Shown: positions 9,405 through 20,097 of the stretch, one piece after another | Numbering within the stretch: the first letter of the stretch is position 1 | Layout of the letters: the number at the start of each line of letters is the position of its first letter | NCBI GenBank assembly: GCA_022819745.1 | Contig: JAJEGS010000032.1 | Span: 1-53,594 of the forward strand | Source of the DNA: Candidatus Latescibacterota bacterium | GTDB lineage: Bacteria > Latescibacterota > UBA2968 > UBA8231 | Direction of reading: 5' to 3' | Length of the DNA: 53,594 nucleotides | Position numbers and translations under genes: made by a program | The notes under the pieces: model-generated | The model's database searches: none | The model's input: only the letters and a program-made list of their open reading frames with translations | What the model was told of the DNA's origin: nothing

Positions 9405-10310
9405 TCACGAAAGCTCTCGCGCGAATTCGTAGGTCCAATCGACGACCCGGAACCCGTAGTTGGTATAGAACAAGAAGGCGCGGTCGTTGTCAAAAGCGGT
9501 GCTGATGGCACCGTGGCGATAGCCGCGCTCGCGCGCCAAGTACATGGCATGTGCCAGCAGGAAGCGCCCGAGGCCGCGGCCCTGGTGCTTCTCGTTCACG
9601 CCGAGCCAGTCGCAGAACGCGAAGTCGTGGGCCTCGTCGGCAGCGGAGGATTCGGCACCGCTGACCAACTCGCACTCGCCGATACCGTCGCCGTCCTGAA
9701 TGGCTCGGACCCGCAATCCCGGTCGGGAACCGGCCCCCGGGCGATCCTCGACGCAAAGCTCGTAATCGAGTCCACTAGCATCGCTAGCCAACTCCGGCTG
9801 CATGTCTAGCCAGTCGAGAAACACCTCGCCGCCGGTCTTAGTATAGCCGCGGAAGCGCACTAGGGCCTGCACGTGATCGAGGTGATCGGACAAGTAGGCG
9901 TGGGGGAAGGCGTAAAACGGATAACGCCAAGGTTGCGGCATGACGACGCTGCGCCGCAGATCCCGTTCGCGCATCCAAGATTCGGCCGCCGCCAACAGCG
10001 CATCGCCCACGGCGCGCTCGCCGCGGCGGTAGGCTAAGAAGCGGATCACGCCGATCTCGTCCTTCTGCCACTTGTTCGTCGCCTGGCGGCCGACGTGGAC
10101 GAATCCGTCGCCACCTGAGCCTGCCACGAGGACAGCCTGCTCGAGAAGCTGCGTTTCCTCGCGCTCGATTTCACCTGCCTGCAGCGTTTCGTCCAGAGAG
10201 GATGGTGCCACCGGCCAGCAGTGAGGAACGCGACCGACGAGCAATGCGTTGTAAAGGTCGCAGATGGCGGACAGATCGTCCGGGAGGTAGGGTCGGACCG
10301 CAATTGTCAT
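9405..10310 (-). CDS. Tandem GNAT-family N-acetyltransferase
   Basis: 301 aa from the ATG at 10310 (MTIAVRPYLPDD). An upstream GTG would add 29 residues with no similarity. No Shine-Dalgarno is visible at either start. Two GNAT units are present: an N-terminal one with IGVIRFLAYRRGERAVGDAL, and a canonical C-terminal one with WLGVNEKHQGRGLGRFLLAHA (the acetyl-CoA pyrophosphate loop QGRGLG) ending FYTNYGF. Tandem GNATs include mycothiol synthase-like and aminoglycoside-type enzymes, but no specific acceptor can be named. Its position at the head of an amidohydrolase/oxidoreductase cluster suggests small-molecule metabolism. Confidence 0.82.
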   Translation of the reverse strand: MTIAVRPYLPDDLSAICDLYNALLVGRVPHCWPVAPSSLDETLQAGEIEREETQLLEQAVLVAGSGGDGFVHVGRQATNKWQKDEIGVIRFLAYRRGERAVGDALLAAAESWMRERDLRRSVVMPQPWRYPFYAFPHAYLSDHLDHVQALVRFRGYTKTGGEVFLDWLDMQPELASDASGLDYELCVEDRPGAGSRPGLRVRAIQDGDGIGECELVSGAESSAADEAHDFAFCDWLGVNEKHQGRGLGRFLLAHAMYLARERGYRHGAISTAFDNDRAFLFYTNYGFRVVDWTYEFARELS

Positions 10311-10581
10311 GGAAGGAAGAGTATATTTCTCAGAGAATGATGTCAACGAAAGGGATCTAGCGCGCTGAATGCAAGGATAGAGAACAGCTTGACCCACTAT
10401 CAGAAACGCCGTTTATTCGGTCCTATCCACTGTCGCCTCCAACCTTGCGCAACCACGACTCCCAATATCCCAAGACATAGCAGACGTTATTCACCATTTC
10501 GAGTCTAAGGTTCTTCCACTGCCATAACCCCGAGTAAGACCTATGCAGGAAGTGCTGTAACTACTACTGTGGAGAAAAACC

Positions 10582-11742
10582 ATGTCCCTAGAACGAGCGA
10601 TGCAGCGAATACTACTAGCACTAATAGCGATGGCGATTGCAGCCTCGGCTTGGGGGGATGAGATCGGCGAATTGGGACGGCTGCCCGTCGGGACGGTAGC
10701 TGCTGAGGGGGAAACGGATGCCCTCAGCGATATGTTGCGCTCTGAAGAGCTGAGCTTAGGTCTGATCGTGGGGGCGTTGGCCCTAGCCCTCTTCCTCGGC
10801 GCGGCCCACGGACTAGAGCCGGGACACGGCAAGACCATCGTCGCCGCCTATCTCGTCGGCGCGCGCGGCACCGTGAGCAATGCCCTTTTTCTCGGCGGGG
10901 TGGTCGCCCTCACACATACTTCTAGCGTCATTTTGTTGGGCCTAGTAGCGCTCTTTGCCTCCCAGTACATCCTGCCGGAACAGATCTTCCCTTGGCTCGG
11001 CACGGCGTCCGGTCTCCTGATCATGGGGCTAGGCACATGGCTTTTGGTCAATCATCTCAGAGGCCGCGGCCTTGTTCCCAGCCACGCTCATGGAGAGCAT
11101 CATCACGAACATTCCCATGAAGAAGAGCATCTCCACGAACACGGCCACAGCCACGCCCATGGAGAGTATCTCCACGGACACACCCACGAAGAAGAGCACC
11201 TCCACGAGCATCTCCACGAACATTCCCATGAAGAAGAGCATCTCCACGAGCACGTCCACAGCCACGCCCATGGAGAGCATCATCACGGACACACCCATAA
11301 CCACAAAGAGGAACATCACCACGGACATGGCCATACCCATGAAGAAGAGCACCACGGCCACCACAATCACCCTCATGGGGAACATCATCACGGCCACGGC
11401 CATAGTCATGAAATACCTAACAAAGTGACCCTCGGCAGTTTGCTAACGCTGGGAATTTCCGGCGGTATCGTCCCTTGTACAGGGGCCTTGGTGATCTTGT
11501 TGCTAGCAGTGGCCTTGCATCGCATTGCCTTTGGTTTGCTGCTTCTGGTGACTTTCAGCGTCGGGCTAGCCGCAGTCCTCATCGCCATCGGCGTGCTCAT
11601 CGTTAAGGCGCGCCCGCTCGTGGAGCGCTTTTCGGGCGACGGCCGCTGGATTCAGCGGCTGCCCATTGCGAGTGCAGTGGTCATCATCGTCGTCGGCTGC
11701 GCCATAACCTTCAAAACGCTGATGCACTCGGGGATTATGTAG
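10582..11742 (+). CDS. NicO/RcnA-family nickel/cobalt transporter with a long His-rich loop
   Basis: 386 aa; ATG preceded by GGAGA. An N-terminal hydrophobic segment (about 8-24) is followed by membrane helices carrying the family motif LGAAHGLEPGHGKTIVAAYL (about 72-91). Residues about 168-275 form a cytoplasm- or periplasm-facing loop made almost entirely of His, Glu and Gly (for example HAHGEHHHEHSHEEEHLHEH), which should bind Ni, Co or Zn. The protein ends with helices containing GGIVPCTGALVILLLAVAL. Known relatives (RcnA, NicO) export or move nickel and cobalt across the inner membrane. The loop is far longer than the RcnA loop. The gene is monocistronic and followed by a terminator. No metal-sensor gene is adjacent. 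Confidence 0.88.
   Translation: MSLERAMQRILLALIAMAIAASAWGDEIGELGRLPVGTVAAEGETDALSDMLRSEELSLGLIVGALALALFLGAAHGLEPGHGKTIVAAYLVGARGTVSNALFLGGVVALTHTSSVILLGLVALFASQYILPEQIFPWLGTASGLLIMGLGTWLLVNHLRGRGLVPSHAHGEHHHEHSHEEEHLHEHGHSHAHGEYLHGHTHEEEHLHEHLHEHSHEEEHLHEHVHSHAHGEHHHGHTHNHKEEHHHGHGHTHEEEHHGHHNHPHGEHHHGHGHSHEIPNKVTLGSLLTLGISGGIVPCTGALVILLLAVALHRIAFGLLLLVTFSVGLAAVLIAIGVLIVKARPLVERFSGDGRWIQRLPIASAVVIIVVGCAITFKTLMHSGIM
11104..11277 (+). repeat. Internal 63-bp direct repeat inside the His-rich loop, offset 111 bp
   Basis: Positions 11104-11166 and 11215-11277 are nearly identical over 63 bp (mostly CAC/CAT and GAA/GAG codons), an exact 37-codon offset. The loop appears to have grown by in-frame duplication. 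The reading frame stays intact. Confidence 0.85.
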
Positions 11743-11800
11743 GTGAAGCGCCCATTGCACTTGGCGCTGATCCTCGCTCGAGGTTGCCATCGCCTCAGAC

Positions 11801-11838
11801 AAAAAAAGGGGAACCTCTCAAAGAGGTCCCCCTTTTTC
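11801..11838. terminator. Bidirectional rho-independent terminator
   Basis: A near-perfect stem pairs A-tract/GGGGAACCTCT with AGAGGTCCCC/T-tract around a CAA loop. The A-tract on the left and T-tract on the right make it work in both directions. It sits between the 3' ends of the convergent NicO transporter (11742) and gltD (11856). Confidence 0.92.
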
Positions 11839-11855
11839 GTCCAACCAGCCGCCGC

Positions 11856-13349
11856 TCAGGGTAGCTGCGTGCTGCCCATCAGATAGCGGTCCACCTCGCG
11901 GGCCGCACCCCTGCCCTCGTTGATCGCCCACACGACCAAGCTCTGGCCGCGCCGCATGTCGCCAGCCGCAAAAACGCCTTCCACGCTAGTGGCGTATTTC
12001 TCATGCTCAGCGCGGGCGTTGGAGCGCTCATCGCGCTCGACGCCTAGCTGGTCAATCATTGCGTCCTCTGGTCCCCGAAACCCCATCGCCAACAGCACCA
12101 AATCGGCCGGCCAAACCTTCTCGGTGCCCTCAATTGGCACGGGCGTAAAGCGGCCGTTTTCATCCTTGTCCCACTCGATATTGACCGTGTGTAGCTCCTT
12201 GACGTGGCCCTCGTCGTCGCCGACGAACCGCTGAGTCATAATCAGATACGTGCGCGGATCGTCGCCGAAGCGGGCTTTGGCCTCCTCCTGCCCGTAGTCG
12301 AGCTTATAGACATTGGGCCACTGCGGCCAAGGGTTGTTGGGCGCGCGCTCGTCCGGCGGCCGCGGCATGATCTCAAATTGCGAAAGCGTCTTGCATTCGT
12401 GGCGCATCGACGTACCGACGCAGTCAGTGCCGGTGTCGCCGCCGCCGATGACGATCACGTGCTTGTCCTTGGCCGAGATGTAGTTGCCGTCCGCGTGATT
12501 GGAGTCGAGCAGGCTCTTGGTATTGGCGTGCAAAAAGTTCATCGCAAAGTAGATGCCTTGCAGATCTCGCCCCTCAATCGGCAGATCGTTGGGCTTGGTG
12601 GCCCCACCGCAGAGCACCAGCGCGTCGTTTTCTCCCACTAGCTGCGTCGCCGGAAGATCCACGCCGATCTCAGTGCGAGTGACGAACTTGACGCCCTCGG
12701 CCTCCATGAGATCGATCCGGCGCTGCACCACCTTTTTCTTGTCGAGCTTCATGTTGGGTATCCCGTACATCAGCAGGCCGCCGATGCGATCGGCCCGCTC
12801 GTACACGGTCACCCAGTGGCCGGCGCGATTGAGCTGGGCGGCGCAGGCCAAGCCCGCAGGGCCTGAACCGACGACGGCGACCTTCTTGCCGGTGCGCTTA
12901 TCGGGCGGCTCGGGCACAACCCAACCCATCTCAAAGCCCTTATCGACAATCGCGCACTCGACGCTCTTGATCGTCACCGGCGGGGCGTTGATCCCCACCA
13001 CGCAGGCCCCTTCGCAGGGTGCCGGGCAGACCCGGCCAGTAAACTCCGGGAAGTTGTTAGTCTTGTGCAGCCGCTCCAGCGCCTCCTGCCACAATCCGCG
13101 ATAGACCAAGTCGTTCCATTCGGGGATCAGGTTGTTGATCGGGCAGCCAGAGCCTTTGTCGCCCTGACTAACGACGTCGCCTAAATGGCAAAAGGGGATG
13201 CCGCAGTCCATGCAGCGCGCGCCCTGATCGCTCAGACGCTCGTCGGGAAAGTGCTCGTGGAACTCGTCCCAGTCCGCAACGCGCTCTAACGGGTCGCGGT
13301 CTTGCGGCAACTCGCGTGCAAATTCGATGAATCCAGTGGGTTTACCCAT
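11856..13349 (-). CDS. gltD: Glutamate synthase [NADPH] small subunit
   Basis: 497 aa, full length. The N-terminal region has the cysteine clusters that hold the two [4Fe-4S] centres ([29 protein letters not shown]). An FAD-binding motif follows ([17 protein letters not shown]), then the NADPH Rossmann motif ([13 protein letters not shown]) and the C-terminal FAD motif [13 protein letters not shown]. It passes electrons from NADPH via FAD and Fe-S centres to the large subunit for glutamate synthesis from glutamine and 2-oxoglutarate in the cytoplasm. It lies 27 bp downstream of gltB in the same operon. The start has GAGGAA about 10 nt upstream. Confidence 0.97.
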   Translation of the reverse strand: MGKPTGFIEFARELPQDRDPLERVADWDEFHEHFPDERLSDQGARCMDCGIPFCHLGDVVSQGDKGSGCPINNLIPEWNDLVYRGLWQEALERLHKTNNFPEFTGRVCPAPCEGACVVGINAPPVTIKSVECAIVDKGFEMGWVVPEPPDKRTGKKVAVVGSGPAGLACAAQLNRAGHWVTVYERADRIGGLLMYGIPNMKLDKKKVVQRRIDLMEAEGVKFVTRTEIGVDLPATQLVGENDALVLCGGATKPNDLPIEGRDLQGIYFAMNFLHANTKSLLDSNHADGNYISAKDKHVIVIGGGDTGTDCVGTSMRHECKTLSQFEIMPRPPDERAPNNPWPQWPNVYKLDYGQEEAKARFGDDPRTYLIMTQRFVGDDEGHVKELHTVNIEWDKDENGRFTPVPIEGTEKVWPADLVLLAMGFRGPEDAMIDQLGVERDERSNARAEHEKYATSVEGVFAAGDMRRGQSLVVWAINEGRGAAREVDRYLMGSTQLP

Positions 13350-13376
13350 TAATTTTTTTCCTCTTCAGTACCCTTA

Positions 13377-16300
13377 TCAAGATGCTTCGGCCATGGCCTC
13401 GCGGAAGGCGACCAATGCGGCCTCGTCGCCGGTCAACCCGCGTTCTTCGACGCGCTTGAAGGCGTTGAGCATCTTGCGGTAATCGCGCGGCATGACCTTG
13501 ACGAACCGGGGCAGCACCGCGTCCCATTGGTCCAAGACCCGCTGGCCAAGTGCGCTGTTGGTGTGCTGCACATGGCGCTCGACCATGGTCCGCAACTCGG
13601 CGATGTCCTCGGCGTCCTCTACCGGCCCCATATCGGCCATCTCGTCGTTGAAGCGGATCGCAAAGTCGCCCTCTTCGTCGAGCACGTAGGCAATGCCGCC
13701 CGACATCCCAGCGCCGAAATTGCGCCCCGTGCGGCCCAGCACCACGACCCGCCCGCCGGTCATGTACTCGCAACCGTGGTCGCCGACGCCTTCTACTACG
13801 GAGTGGACTCCACTGTTGCGCACGCAGAAGCGCTCGCCAGCAATGCCGTGGATATACGCCTCGCCGGAAGTGGCACCATAGAAGGCGACGTTGCCGCAAA
13901 TGATGTTCTCCCACGGCACGAAGGTAGAGCCTTTGGGTGGATAGAGCGCTAGCTTGGCACCCGAAAGTCCTTTGCCGAAGTAATCGTTGGCATCGCCTTC
14001 GACTTCCATAGTCAGGCCCTTGGGAGTAAAGGCGGCAAAGCTCTGGCCAGCGGCACCTTCAAACTTGAGGCGAATAGTGTCTTCGGGCAGGCCCTCGGGG
14101 CCGTAGCGCCTAGTCACCTCACTGCCGAGGATAGTGCCTACGACTCGGTTGGTATTCTCAATCGGCAACGCCTCCTCGACCGGCTCTCCGCTTTCAAGGG
14201 CCGGTTTGCACAGCTCCAGCAAGGTGGTGTTGTCGAGCGCCTCGTCCAGCCCGTGATCCTGCGGGATCTGGCAGTAGCGCCCAACTTCGGGGCCGACCTC
14301 GGGCTGATGCAAAATCGGCGTCAAGTCGATGCCGGCCGTCTTCCACAACGCAATGGCCTTCTTGGGCTCGAGCCGGTCGGTGCGGCCAATCATCTCATTG
14401 ACCGTGCGGAAGCCGAGCTCAGCCATGATCTCGCGCATGTCTTCGGCGATAAAGCGCAGAAAGTTGACCACGTGATCGGGGGTACCGGTGAATTTGGCGC
14501 GCAACTCCGGGTTCTGGGTCGCCACGCCTACCGGACAGGTGTCGAGATGACAGACCCGCATCATAATGCAGCCCATCGCAACCAGCGCCGTAGTGGCAAA
14601 GCCGAATTCCTCGGCACCCAACAACGCGGCGACGACCACGTCGCGCCCGGTCTTGAGCTGGCCGTCGGTCTCGACGACGATGCGGCTGCGCAGGTCGTTG
14701 AGCACCAGCGTCTGGTGCGTCTCGGCCAGCCCCAACTCCCAAGGCAGGCCCGCGTGCTTAATCGAAGTCTGCGGCGAAGCGCCGGTGCCACCGTCGTGGC
14801 CCGAAATCAGCACCACGTCCGAGTGACCCTTGGCCACCCCAGCGGCGACCGTGCCGACCCCGAACTCGGAGACCAGCTTGACGTTGATCCGCGCATCGAC
14901 ATTTGAATTTTTGAGATCGTGGATTAGCTGCGCCAAGTCCTCAATCGAGTAGATGTCGTGGTGCGGCGGCGGCGAGATCAGTTCGACGCCCGGGGTCGAG
15001 TGGCGCACCTTGGCAATCCAAGGATAGACCTTGGGGCCGGGCAACTCGCCGCCCTCGCCCGGCTTGGCACCCTGAGCCATCTTGATTTGCAGTTCTTTGG
15101 CCTGGGTCAAATAGTGACTCGTCACGCCAAAGCGCCCAGAGGCCACCTGCTTGATGGCACTGTTTTTGGAGTCGCCGTTGGGCTCGATCACGTAGCGGGC
15201 CGGATCTTCGCCGCCCTCGCCGGTATTGCTCTTGCCGCCGAGGCGGTTCATGGCGATGGCCAAATCTTCGTGTGCCTCTTTACTAATCGAGCCGTAGGAC
15301 ATCGCCCCGCTCTTGAAGCGCCGGGTGATCTCCTCGACCGGCTCTACCTCCTCAATGGGCACCGGCTCGGCATCGCCCTTGAACTCCAACAGGCTCCGCA
15401 AGGTCGCCAAGCGCTCGGACTGGTCGTTGATCAACTCGGCGTACTGCTTGTACACTTCGTAATCGTTGGCGCGCGACGCCCGTTGCAGCAGGTGAATCGT
15501 CTTGGGATTGAAAAGGTGATGCTCGCCGCCCTTGCGCCATTGGTAGTGCCCACCCACGTCGAGGGTGCGGCCATTGGTCGGGATCTGGGGGAAGGCCGCC
15601 TCGTGGCGCGCTAGGGCCTCGCGGGCAATGTCCTCAATGCCCATGCCCTTCACTTGGGTCGTGGTCCAAGTGAAGTACTGATCTACCACTTCTTGGTTTA
15701 GCCCCACGGTCTCGAAAATCTGCGCGCCCCGATACGACTTGATCGTCGAAATGCCCATCTTGGCCATCACCTTGACCGTCCCCTTGATCGCCGCGTAGAT
15801 GTAGCGCTCCTCGGCCTCCTCGTAGGTATAGCCTTCGAGCATGTTTTCGCGGATCATGTCGTTGAGGCTCTCAAACGCCATGTAGGGGTTGATCGCCTGC
15901 GCGCCGTAGCCCAACAGCAGGCAGAAGTGATGCACCTCGCGTGGCTCGCCCGATTCGAGCGCCAAGCCGACGCGAGTGCGAGTCTCCAGCCGCACCAAGT
16001 GGTGATGCACTCCGGACACGGCCAACAGCGCCGGGATCGGCACGTTGTCGGCATCTGCTTCCCGGTCTGAGAGGATAATCAGGTTGCACCCCTCGGCGAT
16101 AGCTGCATCAACTCTAGCACACAACGCGTCCATCGCCTTGGCGAGGCTGGCCTCGCCAGCCTCGCGCTTGAACAGGATCGGAATCGTCTCCGCCTTGTGG
16201 CCAGAGAAATCGACCTGCCGCAGCTTTTCCAACTCGTCGTTTTTGAGAATGGGCCGTTGCAAGGTGATCTGGCGGCAGCTCGCTGGCTCGGGCTCCAGCA

Positions 16301-17963
16301 AATTGCGCTCGGGGCCGATCTTGGTCTCGGCCGAGGTAATCAATTCCTCGCGCAACGGATCGAGCGGGGGATTGGTAACCTGGGCGAAGTGCTGCTTGAA
16401 GTAGTTGTAGAGAAGCTGCGGTCGCTCCGACAGCGCCGCCAGCGCCGCGTCGTTGCCCATAGAGCCGACCGGATCCTTGAGCACCTGGACCATCGGCTTG
16501 AGGAAGACGCGCAAATCCTCAAACGTATAGCCAAAAGCCTGCTGCCAGTGGAGCACTTCCTCGTGGCTTTCCAACAGAGGTGCGCCCTCAACCTCGGGCA
16601 GGTCCTCAAGCGCGACTAGATTCTCGTCGAGCCACGCCCGATAGGGATGCTCCGTAGCGATCTGGTGCTTGATCTCCTCGTCGCTGATGATCCGGCCCTC
16701 CTCTGTATCGATCAAGAGCATTCGGCCCGGTTGCAGCCGGCCTTTGAAGACGACGTCCTCCGGCGGAATACTCAGCACGCCCGTTTCCGAAGAGAGCACC
16801 AGCGTATCGTCTTTCGCAACGTAGTAGCGCGAGGGCCTAAAGCCGTTGCGGTCGAGCATACCGCCGACGACGACACCGTCGGTAAAAGCCACCGAAGCTG
16901 GCCCGTCCCACGGCTCCATCAGACAGCTATGGTACTCGTAAAAGGCCCGCTTCTCCGCGCTCATGGTTTCGTGGTTTTCCCACGGCTCGGGAATCATCAT
17001 CATCACCCCGTGCGCCAACGAGCGCCCCCCCAAGGTCAGCAGTTCGAGCGCATTGTCGAACTTGGCCGAATCAGAGCCGTCTTCGTGGATGATCGGGAAG
17101 AGCTTGTCGATATCATCGCCAAAGTACTCGGATGCCAGCATCCCCTCGCGCGCGCGCATCCAGTTGCCGTTGCCGCGCACGGTGTTTATTTCGCCGTTGT
17201 GGATGATGTAGCGATAGGGATGCGCCCGCTCCCAGCTCGGAAAGGTGTTGGTGCTAAAACGCGAATGCACCAATGCGATGGCCGCCTCAAAGCGCTCATC
17301 GCTCAAGTCGGAAAAGTAATCCACGACTTGGTCGGAGATCAGCATGCCCTTATAGACGATGGTGCGCGAAGAGAGACTAGCCGGGTAGAAGAAGTCGCCG
17401 CCGGGGACTTCGCCGCTGTAGCGAATCGCGTTTTCAGCGCGCTTGCAGATGACGTAGAGCTTGCGCTCAAAGGCCAGCGCGTCGTCGCCTTGCACCTCGC
17501 CGCGGCCGATAAAGACTTGGCGCTGAAACGGCTCGCGCAGCTTGGCGGTGTGGCCCAAGGCCGCGTTGCAAGTAGGCACGTCCCGCCAGCCGAGCAGGCG
17601 CTGGCCCTCTTCCTCGACGATGCGGGCGAAGCGCTCCTCGCATACTTGGCGCTGGGCCGAGTCGGGCGGCAAAAACAACATGCCCACTCCGTACTCGCCC
17701 GGCGCGGGCAACGCAAAGTCGCAGACGGCACTAAAAAACTTGTGGGGCAACTGCACCAACATGCCGGCACCATCGCCCGTGTTGGCCTCGCAACCGCAGG
17801 CACCTCGGTGCTTGAGATGCTCCAAGACCTCCAGGGACTGACGCACCAGTTTGTGCGACTTGTGGCCCTTGATGTTTACGACAAAGCCAATCCCGCAGGC
17901 GTCGCTTTCGCGAGCTGGATCGTAAAGACCCTGTTTTTGCGGGTATCCGGGTATCCGGGTCAT
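13377..17963 (-). CDS. gltB: Glutamate synthase large subunit
   Basis: 1528 aa from ATG 17963 (AAGGGA upstream); an in-frame start at 18053 lies upstream of the predicted -10 box, so the shorter start is preferred. A 22-residue propeptide precedes the catalytic cysteine in DACGIGFV, which is exposed by self-cleavage in this family. The class II glutaminase domain is followed by the central domain, the FMN-binding synthase barrel ([13 protein letters not shown]), the [3Fe-4S] cysteines ([15 protein letters not shown]) and the C-terminal beta-helix domain (GGRVVVLG). It hydrolyses glutamine, channels ammonia to 2-oxoglutarate and makes glutamate. A strong sigma-70-type promoter lies about 40 bp upstream, and an Lrp-like gene diverges from it. 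Confidence 0.97.
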   Translation of the reverse strand: MTRIPGYPQKQGLYDPARESDACGIGFVVNIKGHKSHKLVRQSLEVLEHLKHRGACGCEANTGDGAGMLVQLPHKFFSAVCDFALPAPGEYGVGMLFLPPDSAQRQVCEERFARIVEEEGQRLLGWRDVPTCNAALGHTAKLREPFQRQVFIGRGEVQGDDALAFERKLYVICKRAENAIRYSGEVPGGDFFYPASLSSRTIVYKGMLISDQVVDYFSDLSDERFEAAIALVHSRFSTNTFPSWERAHPYRYIIHNGEINTVRGNGNWMRAREGMLASEYFGDDIDKLFPIIHEDGSDSAKFDNALELLTLGGRSLAHGVMMMIPEPWENHETMSAEKRAFYEYHSCLMEPWDGPASVAFTDGVVVGGMLDRNGFRPSRYYVAKDDTLVLSSETGVLSIPPEDVVFKGRLQPGRMLLIDTEEGRIISDEEIKHQIATEHPYRAWLDENLVALEDLPEVEGAPLLESHEEVLHWQQAFGYTFEDLRVFLKPMVQVLKDPVGSMGNDAALAALSERPQLLYNYFKQHFAQVTNPPLDPLREELITSAETKIGPERNLLEPEPASCRQITLQRPILKNDELEKLRQVDFSGHKAETIPILFKREAGEASLAKAMDALCARVDAAIAEGCNLIILSDREADADNVPIPALLAVSGVHHHLVRLETRTRVGLALESGEPREVHHFCLLLGYGAQAINPYMAFESLNDMIRENMLEGYTYEEAEERYIYAAIKGTVKVMAKMGISTIKSYRGAQIFETVGLNQEVVDQYFTWTTTQVKGMGIEDIAREALARHEAAFPQIPTNGRTLDVGGHYQWRKGGEHHLFNPKTIHLLQRASRANDYEVYKQYAELINDQSERLATLRSLLEFKGDAEPVPIEEVEPVEEITRRFKSGAMSYGSISKEAHEDLAIAMNRLGGKSNTGEGGEDPARYVIEPNGDSKNSAIKQVASGRFGVTSHYLTQAKELQIKMAQGAKPGEGGELPGPKVYPWIAKVRHSTPGVELISPPPHHDIYSIEDLAQLIHDLKNSNVDARINVKLVSEFGVGTVAAGVAKGHSDVVLISGHDGGTGASPQTSIKHAGLPWELGLAETHQTLVLNDLRSRIVVETDGQLKTGRDVVVAALLGAEEFGFATTALVAMGCIMMRVCHLDTCPVGVATQNPELRAKFTGTPDHVVNFLRFIAEDMREIMAELGFRTVNEMIGRTDRLEPKKAIALWKTAGIDLTPILHQPEVGPEVGRYCQIPQDHGLDEALDNTTLLELCKPALESGEPVEEALPIENTNRVVGTILGSEVTRRYGPEGLPEDTIRLKFEGAAGQSFAAFTPKGLTMEVEGDANDYFGKGLSGAKLALYPPKGSTFVPWENIICGNVAFYGATSGEAYIHGIAGERFCVRNSGVHSVVEGVGDHGCEYMTGGRVVVLGRTGRNFGAGMSGGIAYVLDEEGDFAIRFNDEMADMGPVEDAEDIAELRTMVERHVQHTNSALGQRVLDQWDAVLPRFVKVMPRDYRKMLNAFKRVEERGLTGDEAALVAFREAMAEAS

Positions 17964-18003
17964 TTTAATTTTCCCTTGCTCGATCTTCTGAAAAAGAAGG
18001 TTT

Positions 18004-18031
18004 AATATATGAACTACGGCTATGTTGTCAA
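18004..18031 (-). promoter_or_regulatory. Sigma-70-type promoter for gltBD
   Basis: On the minus strand TTGACA (18031-18026) and TATATT (18009-18004) are separated by 16 bp, giving a leader of about 35 nt before the gltB ATG at 17963. It is one of the best promoter matches in the window. Confidence 0.65.
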
Positions 18032-18072
18032 ACGCCCTTACGCCAATTTCCACAACTTTCCTGAAACATCCC

Positions 18073-18102
18073 TTGACAGCACTACCGTATATGGCCTAAA
18101 TT
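18073..18102 (+). promoter_or_regulatory. Candidate promoter for the Lrp-like regulator
   Basis: A perfect TTGACA (18073-18078) is followed after 18 bp by TAAATT (18097-18102), 36 bp before the ATG. The -10 element is weak. It is back to back with the gltB promoter, so one regulator site between them could control both. Confidence 0.45.
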
Positions 18103-18138
18103 GCGCCAACTTTCACTTTTTAATGGACAATTCAGGCC

Positions 18139-18714
18139 ATGAGACGTTTTGACGAACAAGAGCGGCAAATCGTCCGCACCCTCATCCGCAACCCCCGCTG
18201 TTCGGACAACCGCATCAGCACCTTGACCGGCGTGCCGGTGCGCACCGTCAGCCGCAAGCGCGCCCGCCTCGAACAGGAAGGCATCCTTTCCTACTACGCC
18301 GCGGTCGATATGCAGGCCCAAGGCACGGGCCGCTTCTCGACCCAACACATGCTCACCATCAAGTTCAAATTGGGCATCACTCGCAGCCAGATCGTGCAGG
18401 AAATCCGCTCCGAACCCAATGTCGCCAATGTATTCAGCGAGCTAATCCGCGACAGCTATATCGCCGAAGTAGATGGCCACACCGCGCTGGTGATGATCGT
18501 CGAAGGCGAGTCCGACAGCGATGTGGCCGAAAGTGTCCAAGGCAAGATCATCCCCTCGCTGCAGAAAAACCACGGCGAGGACTCGATCCAAGAGATGCAA
18601 ACCATCCGCCTGTTGGACCCCATCAGGCGGCTGCACAACTATTTGCCTATGGTAAATACGCAGGTGGGTTTCATCGTGGAATCTTGGCCCGACGACGCTA
18701 TTTTCGTCGAGTAA
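18139..18714 (+). CDS. Lrp/AsnC-like winged-helix transcriptional regulator
   Basis: 191 aa. The first 50 residues form a winged helix-turn-helix (FDEQERQIVRTLIRNPRCSD, then ISTLTGVPVRTVSRKRARLE, then GILSYYAAVD), the layout of Lrp/AsnC proteins. The C-terminal half is a probable ligand-sensing alpha/beta domain but is longer and more divergent than a standard RAM domain. It diverges from gltB with a shared 175-bp promoter region. In enteric bacteria Lrp controls gltBD, so regulation of glutamate synthase is a reasonable inference, not something the sequence proves. It converges on pntB with a 6-bp gap. Confidence 0.75.
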   Translation: MRRFDEQERQIVRTLIRNPRCSDNRISTLTGVPVRTVSRKRARLEQEGILSYYAAVDMQAQGTGRFSTQHMLTIKFKLGITRSQIVQEIRSEPNVANVFSELIRDSYIAEVDGHTALVMIVEGESDSDVAESVQGKIIPSLQKNHGEDSIQEMQTIRLLDPIRRLHNYLPMVNTQVGFIVESWPDDAIFVE

Positions 18715-18720
18715 CAGCCC

Positions 18721-20094
18721 TTATCCACTTTCCTTCACCGCGGCCACCAAATCCAACACGGCCTCCTTGGCGCTGCCGAAAAACATCAGTGCATTTTCCG
18801 CGGCAAAAAGCGGGTTGGGCAGCCCGGCAAACCCCGGGCTCAGGCTCCGCTTAATCACCACCACCGTGCGCGCATGATCCACGTCGAGGATCGGCATCCC
18901 GGCAATCGGCCCGGAGTCCGCGTCGCGGGCGAGGGGGTTGACCACGTCGTTGGCACCGATAATCAGCGCCACATCGGTCTGCTGGAAGGTCGGGTTGATC
19001 CGGTCCATCTCCACTAACTTGTCGTAGGGCACTTCGGCCTCAGCCAACAGCACGTTCATGTGGCCCGGCATCCGACCCGCCACCGGATGGATGGCGTATT
19101 CGACCGCGACGCCGCGCTCTTCGAGCAAATTGGCCAAATCCCGCACGGCGTGTTGCGCTTGAGCCACGGCCATGCCATAGCCGGGGACTACCACCACGCG
19201 CCGGGCCGTGTCAAACAGCAGCGCGACTTCCTCAGCCGAAGTTGACTTGATCTTGCCGGCATAAACCTCGTCGTCACTGGTTCCGCTTGCGACCTCGGCA
19301 CCGACGCCGCCGAAAAACACATTGCCCAGCGAGCGGTTCATGGCCCGGCACATGATTTGCGTCAAAATCAGCCCCGAGGCCCCCACCAGCGACCCGGCGA
19401 TAATCAGCACATTGTTGTCGAGCACAAAGCCGGTAGCCGCGGCCGCCAGACCCGAGCACGAATTGAGCAAGGCAATCACCACCGGCATATCGGCTCCGCC
19501 TATAGGCAATACAAGCAATAGGCCCAACAGCGAGGCCACGCCGACCATAGCCCAGAAGGCGTCCGGCTCACCCAGCACCAACCAAGCACCCAAACCCACA
19601 CTGCCGAGGACCAGCACCCCGTTGAAAAGCTGCTGGCCGGGGAACCGCACCAATCCCTTGAGCACTTCCATCAACTTTAGGAAGGCCACGATACTACCCC
19701 AGAAAGTCACCGCGCCAATGATCCCAGAGGCGGCCGTTGCAGCCGTGAATTGGTAGGAAGGAGCCTGCGCCTCAATCAGCGCCGCGCCAGCTACCAACGC
19801 GGAGGCACCGCCGCCCAAGCCGTTAAAAACCGCCACTAACTCGGGCATGGAGGTCAGGGGAATTTTTACCGCGAGGACCATGCCAATCAGCGCGCCTACT
19901 ACGGCACCGAGTAAAATGTATTCGCCGGAGAGGATCCGCTGGTCCAGCAGGGTGACAACGACGGCCAACAACATCCCCAAGGCCCCCAGCAAATTGCCGC
20001 GCACAGCCGTGCGCGGGTGCGTCAATCCCTTGAGGCCGAGAATGAAGAGGACCGAGGCGATCAAGTAAGCAAAGTTGATCAGGGTCGCGCTCAT
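18721..20094 (-). CDS. pntB: NAD(P) transhydrogenase beta subunit
   Basis: 457 aa. The N-terminal half is membrane-embedded (about eight or more helices; GAVVGALIGMVLAVKIPLTS, FNGLGGGASALVAGA), followed by the NADPH-binding domain III with VVVVPGYGMAVAQAQHAVRD, IHPVAGRMPGHMNVLLAEA and IIGANDVVNPLA, the diagnostic PntB motifs. With PntAA and PntAB it couples proton re-entry to hydride transfer from NADH to NADP+. The ATG is 3 bp after the pntAB stop. Last gene of the gltA-hpf-pnt operon. Confidence 0.96.
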   Translation of the reverse strand: MSATLINFAYLIASVLFILGLKGLTHPRTAVRGNLLGALGMLLAVVVTLLDQRILSGEYILLGAVVGALIGMVLAVKIPLTSMPELVAVFNGLGGGASALVAGAALIEAQAPSYQFTAATAASGIIGAVTFWGSIVAFLKLMEVLKGLVRFPGQQLFNGVLVLGSVGLGAWLVLGEPDAFWAMVGVASLLGLLLVLPIGGADMPVVIALLNSCSGLAAAATGFVLDNNVLIIAGSLVGASGLILTQIMCRAMNRSLGNVFFGGVGAEVASGTSDDEVYAGKIKSTSAEEVALLFDTARRVVVVPGYGMAVAQAQHAVRDLANLLEERGVAVEYAIHPVAGRMPGHMNVLLAEAEVPYDKLVEMDRINPTFQQTDVALIIGANDVVNPLARDADSGPIAGMPILDVDHARTVVVIKRSLSPGFAGLPNPLFAAENALMFFGSAKEAVLDLVAAVKESG

Positions 20095-20097
20095 GCG

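Noticed and set aside
11083..11410. Regularly repeating DNA that might look like a CRISPR array
   Set aside because: It encodes the His-rich loop in frame, with no constant-length unique spacers and no cas genes.
16647..18005. Very long open frame on the plus strand opposite gltB (and similar ones opposite 2717-3586, 8592-9809, 11029-11409)
   Set aside because: They mirror the codon pattern of GC-rich or repeat-rich genes on the other strand, have no recognisable domains and lack ribosome binding sites.
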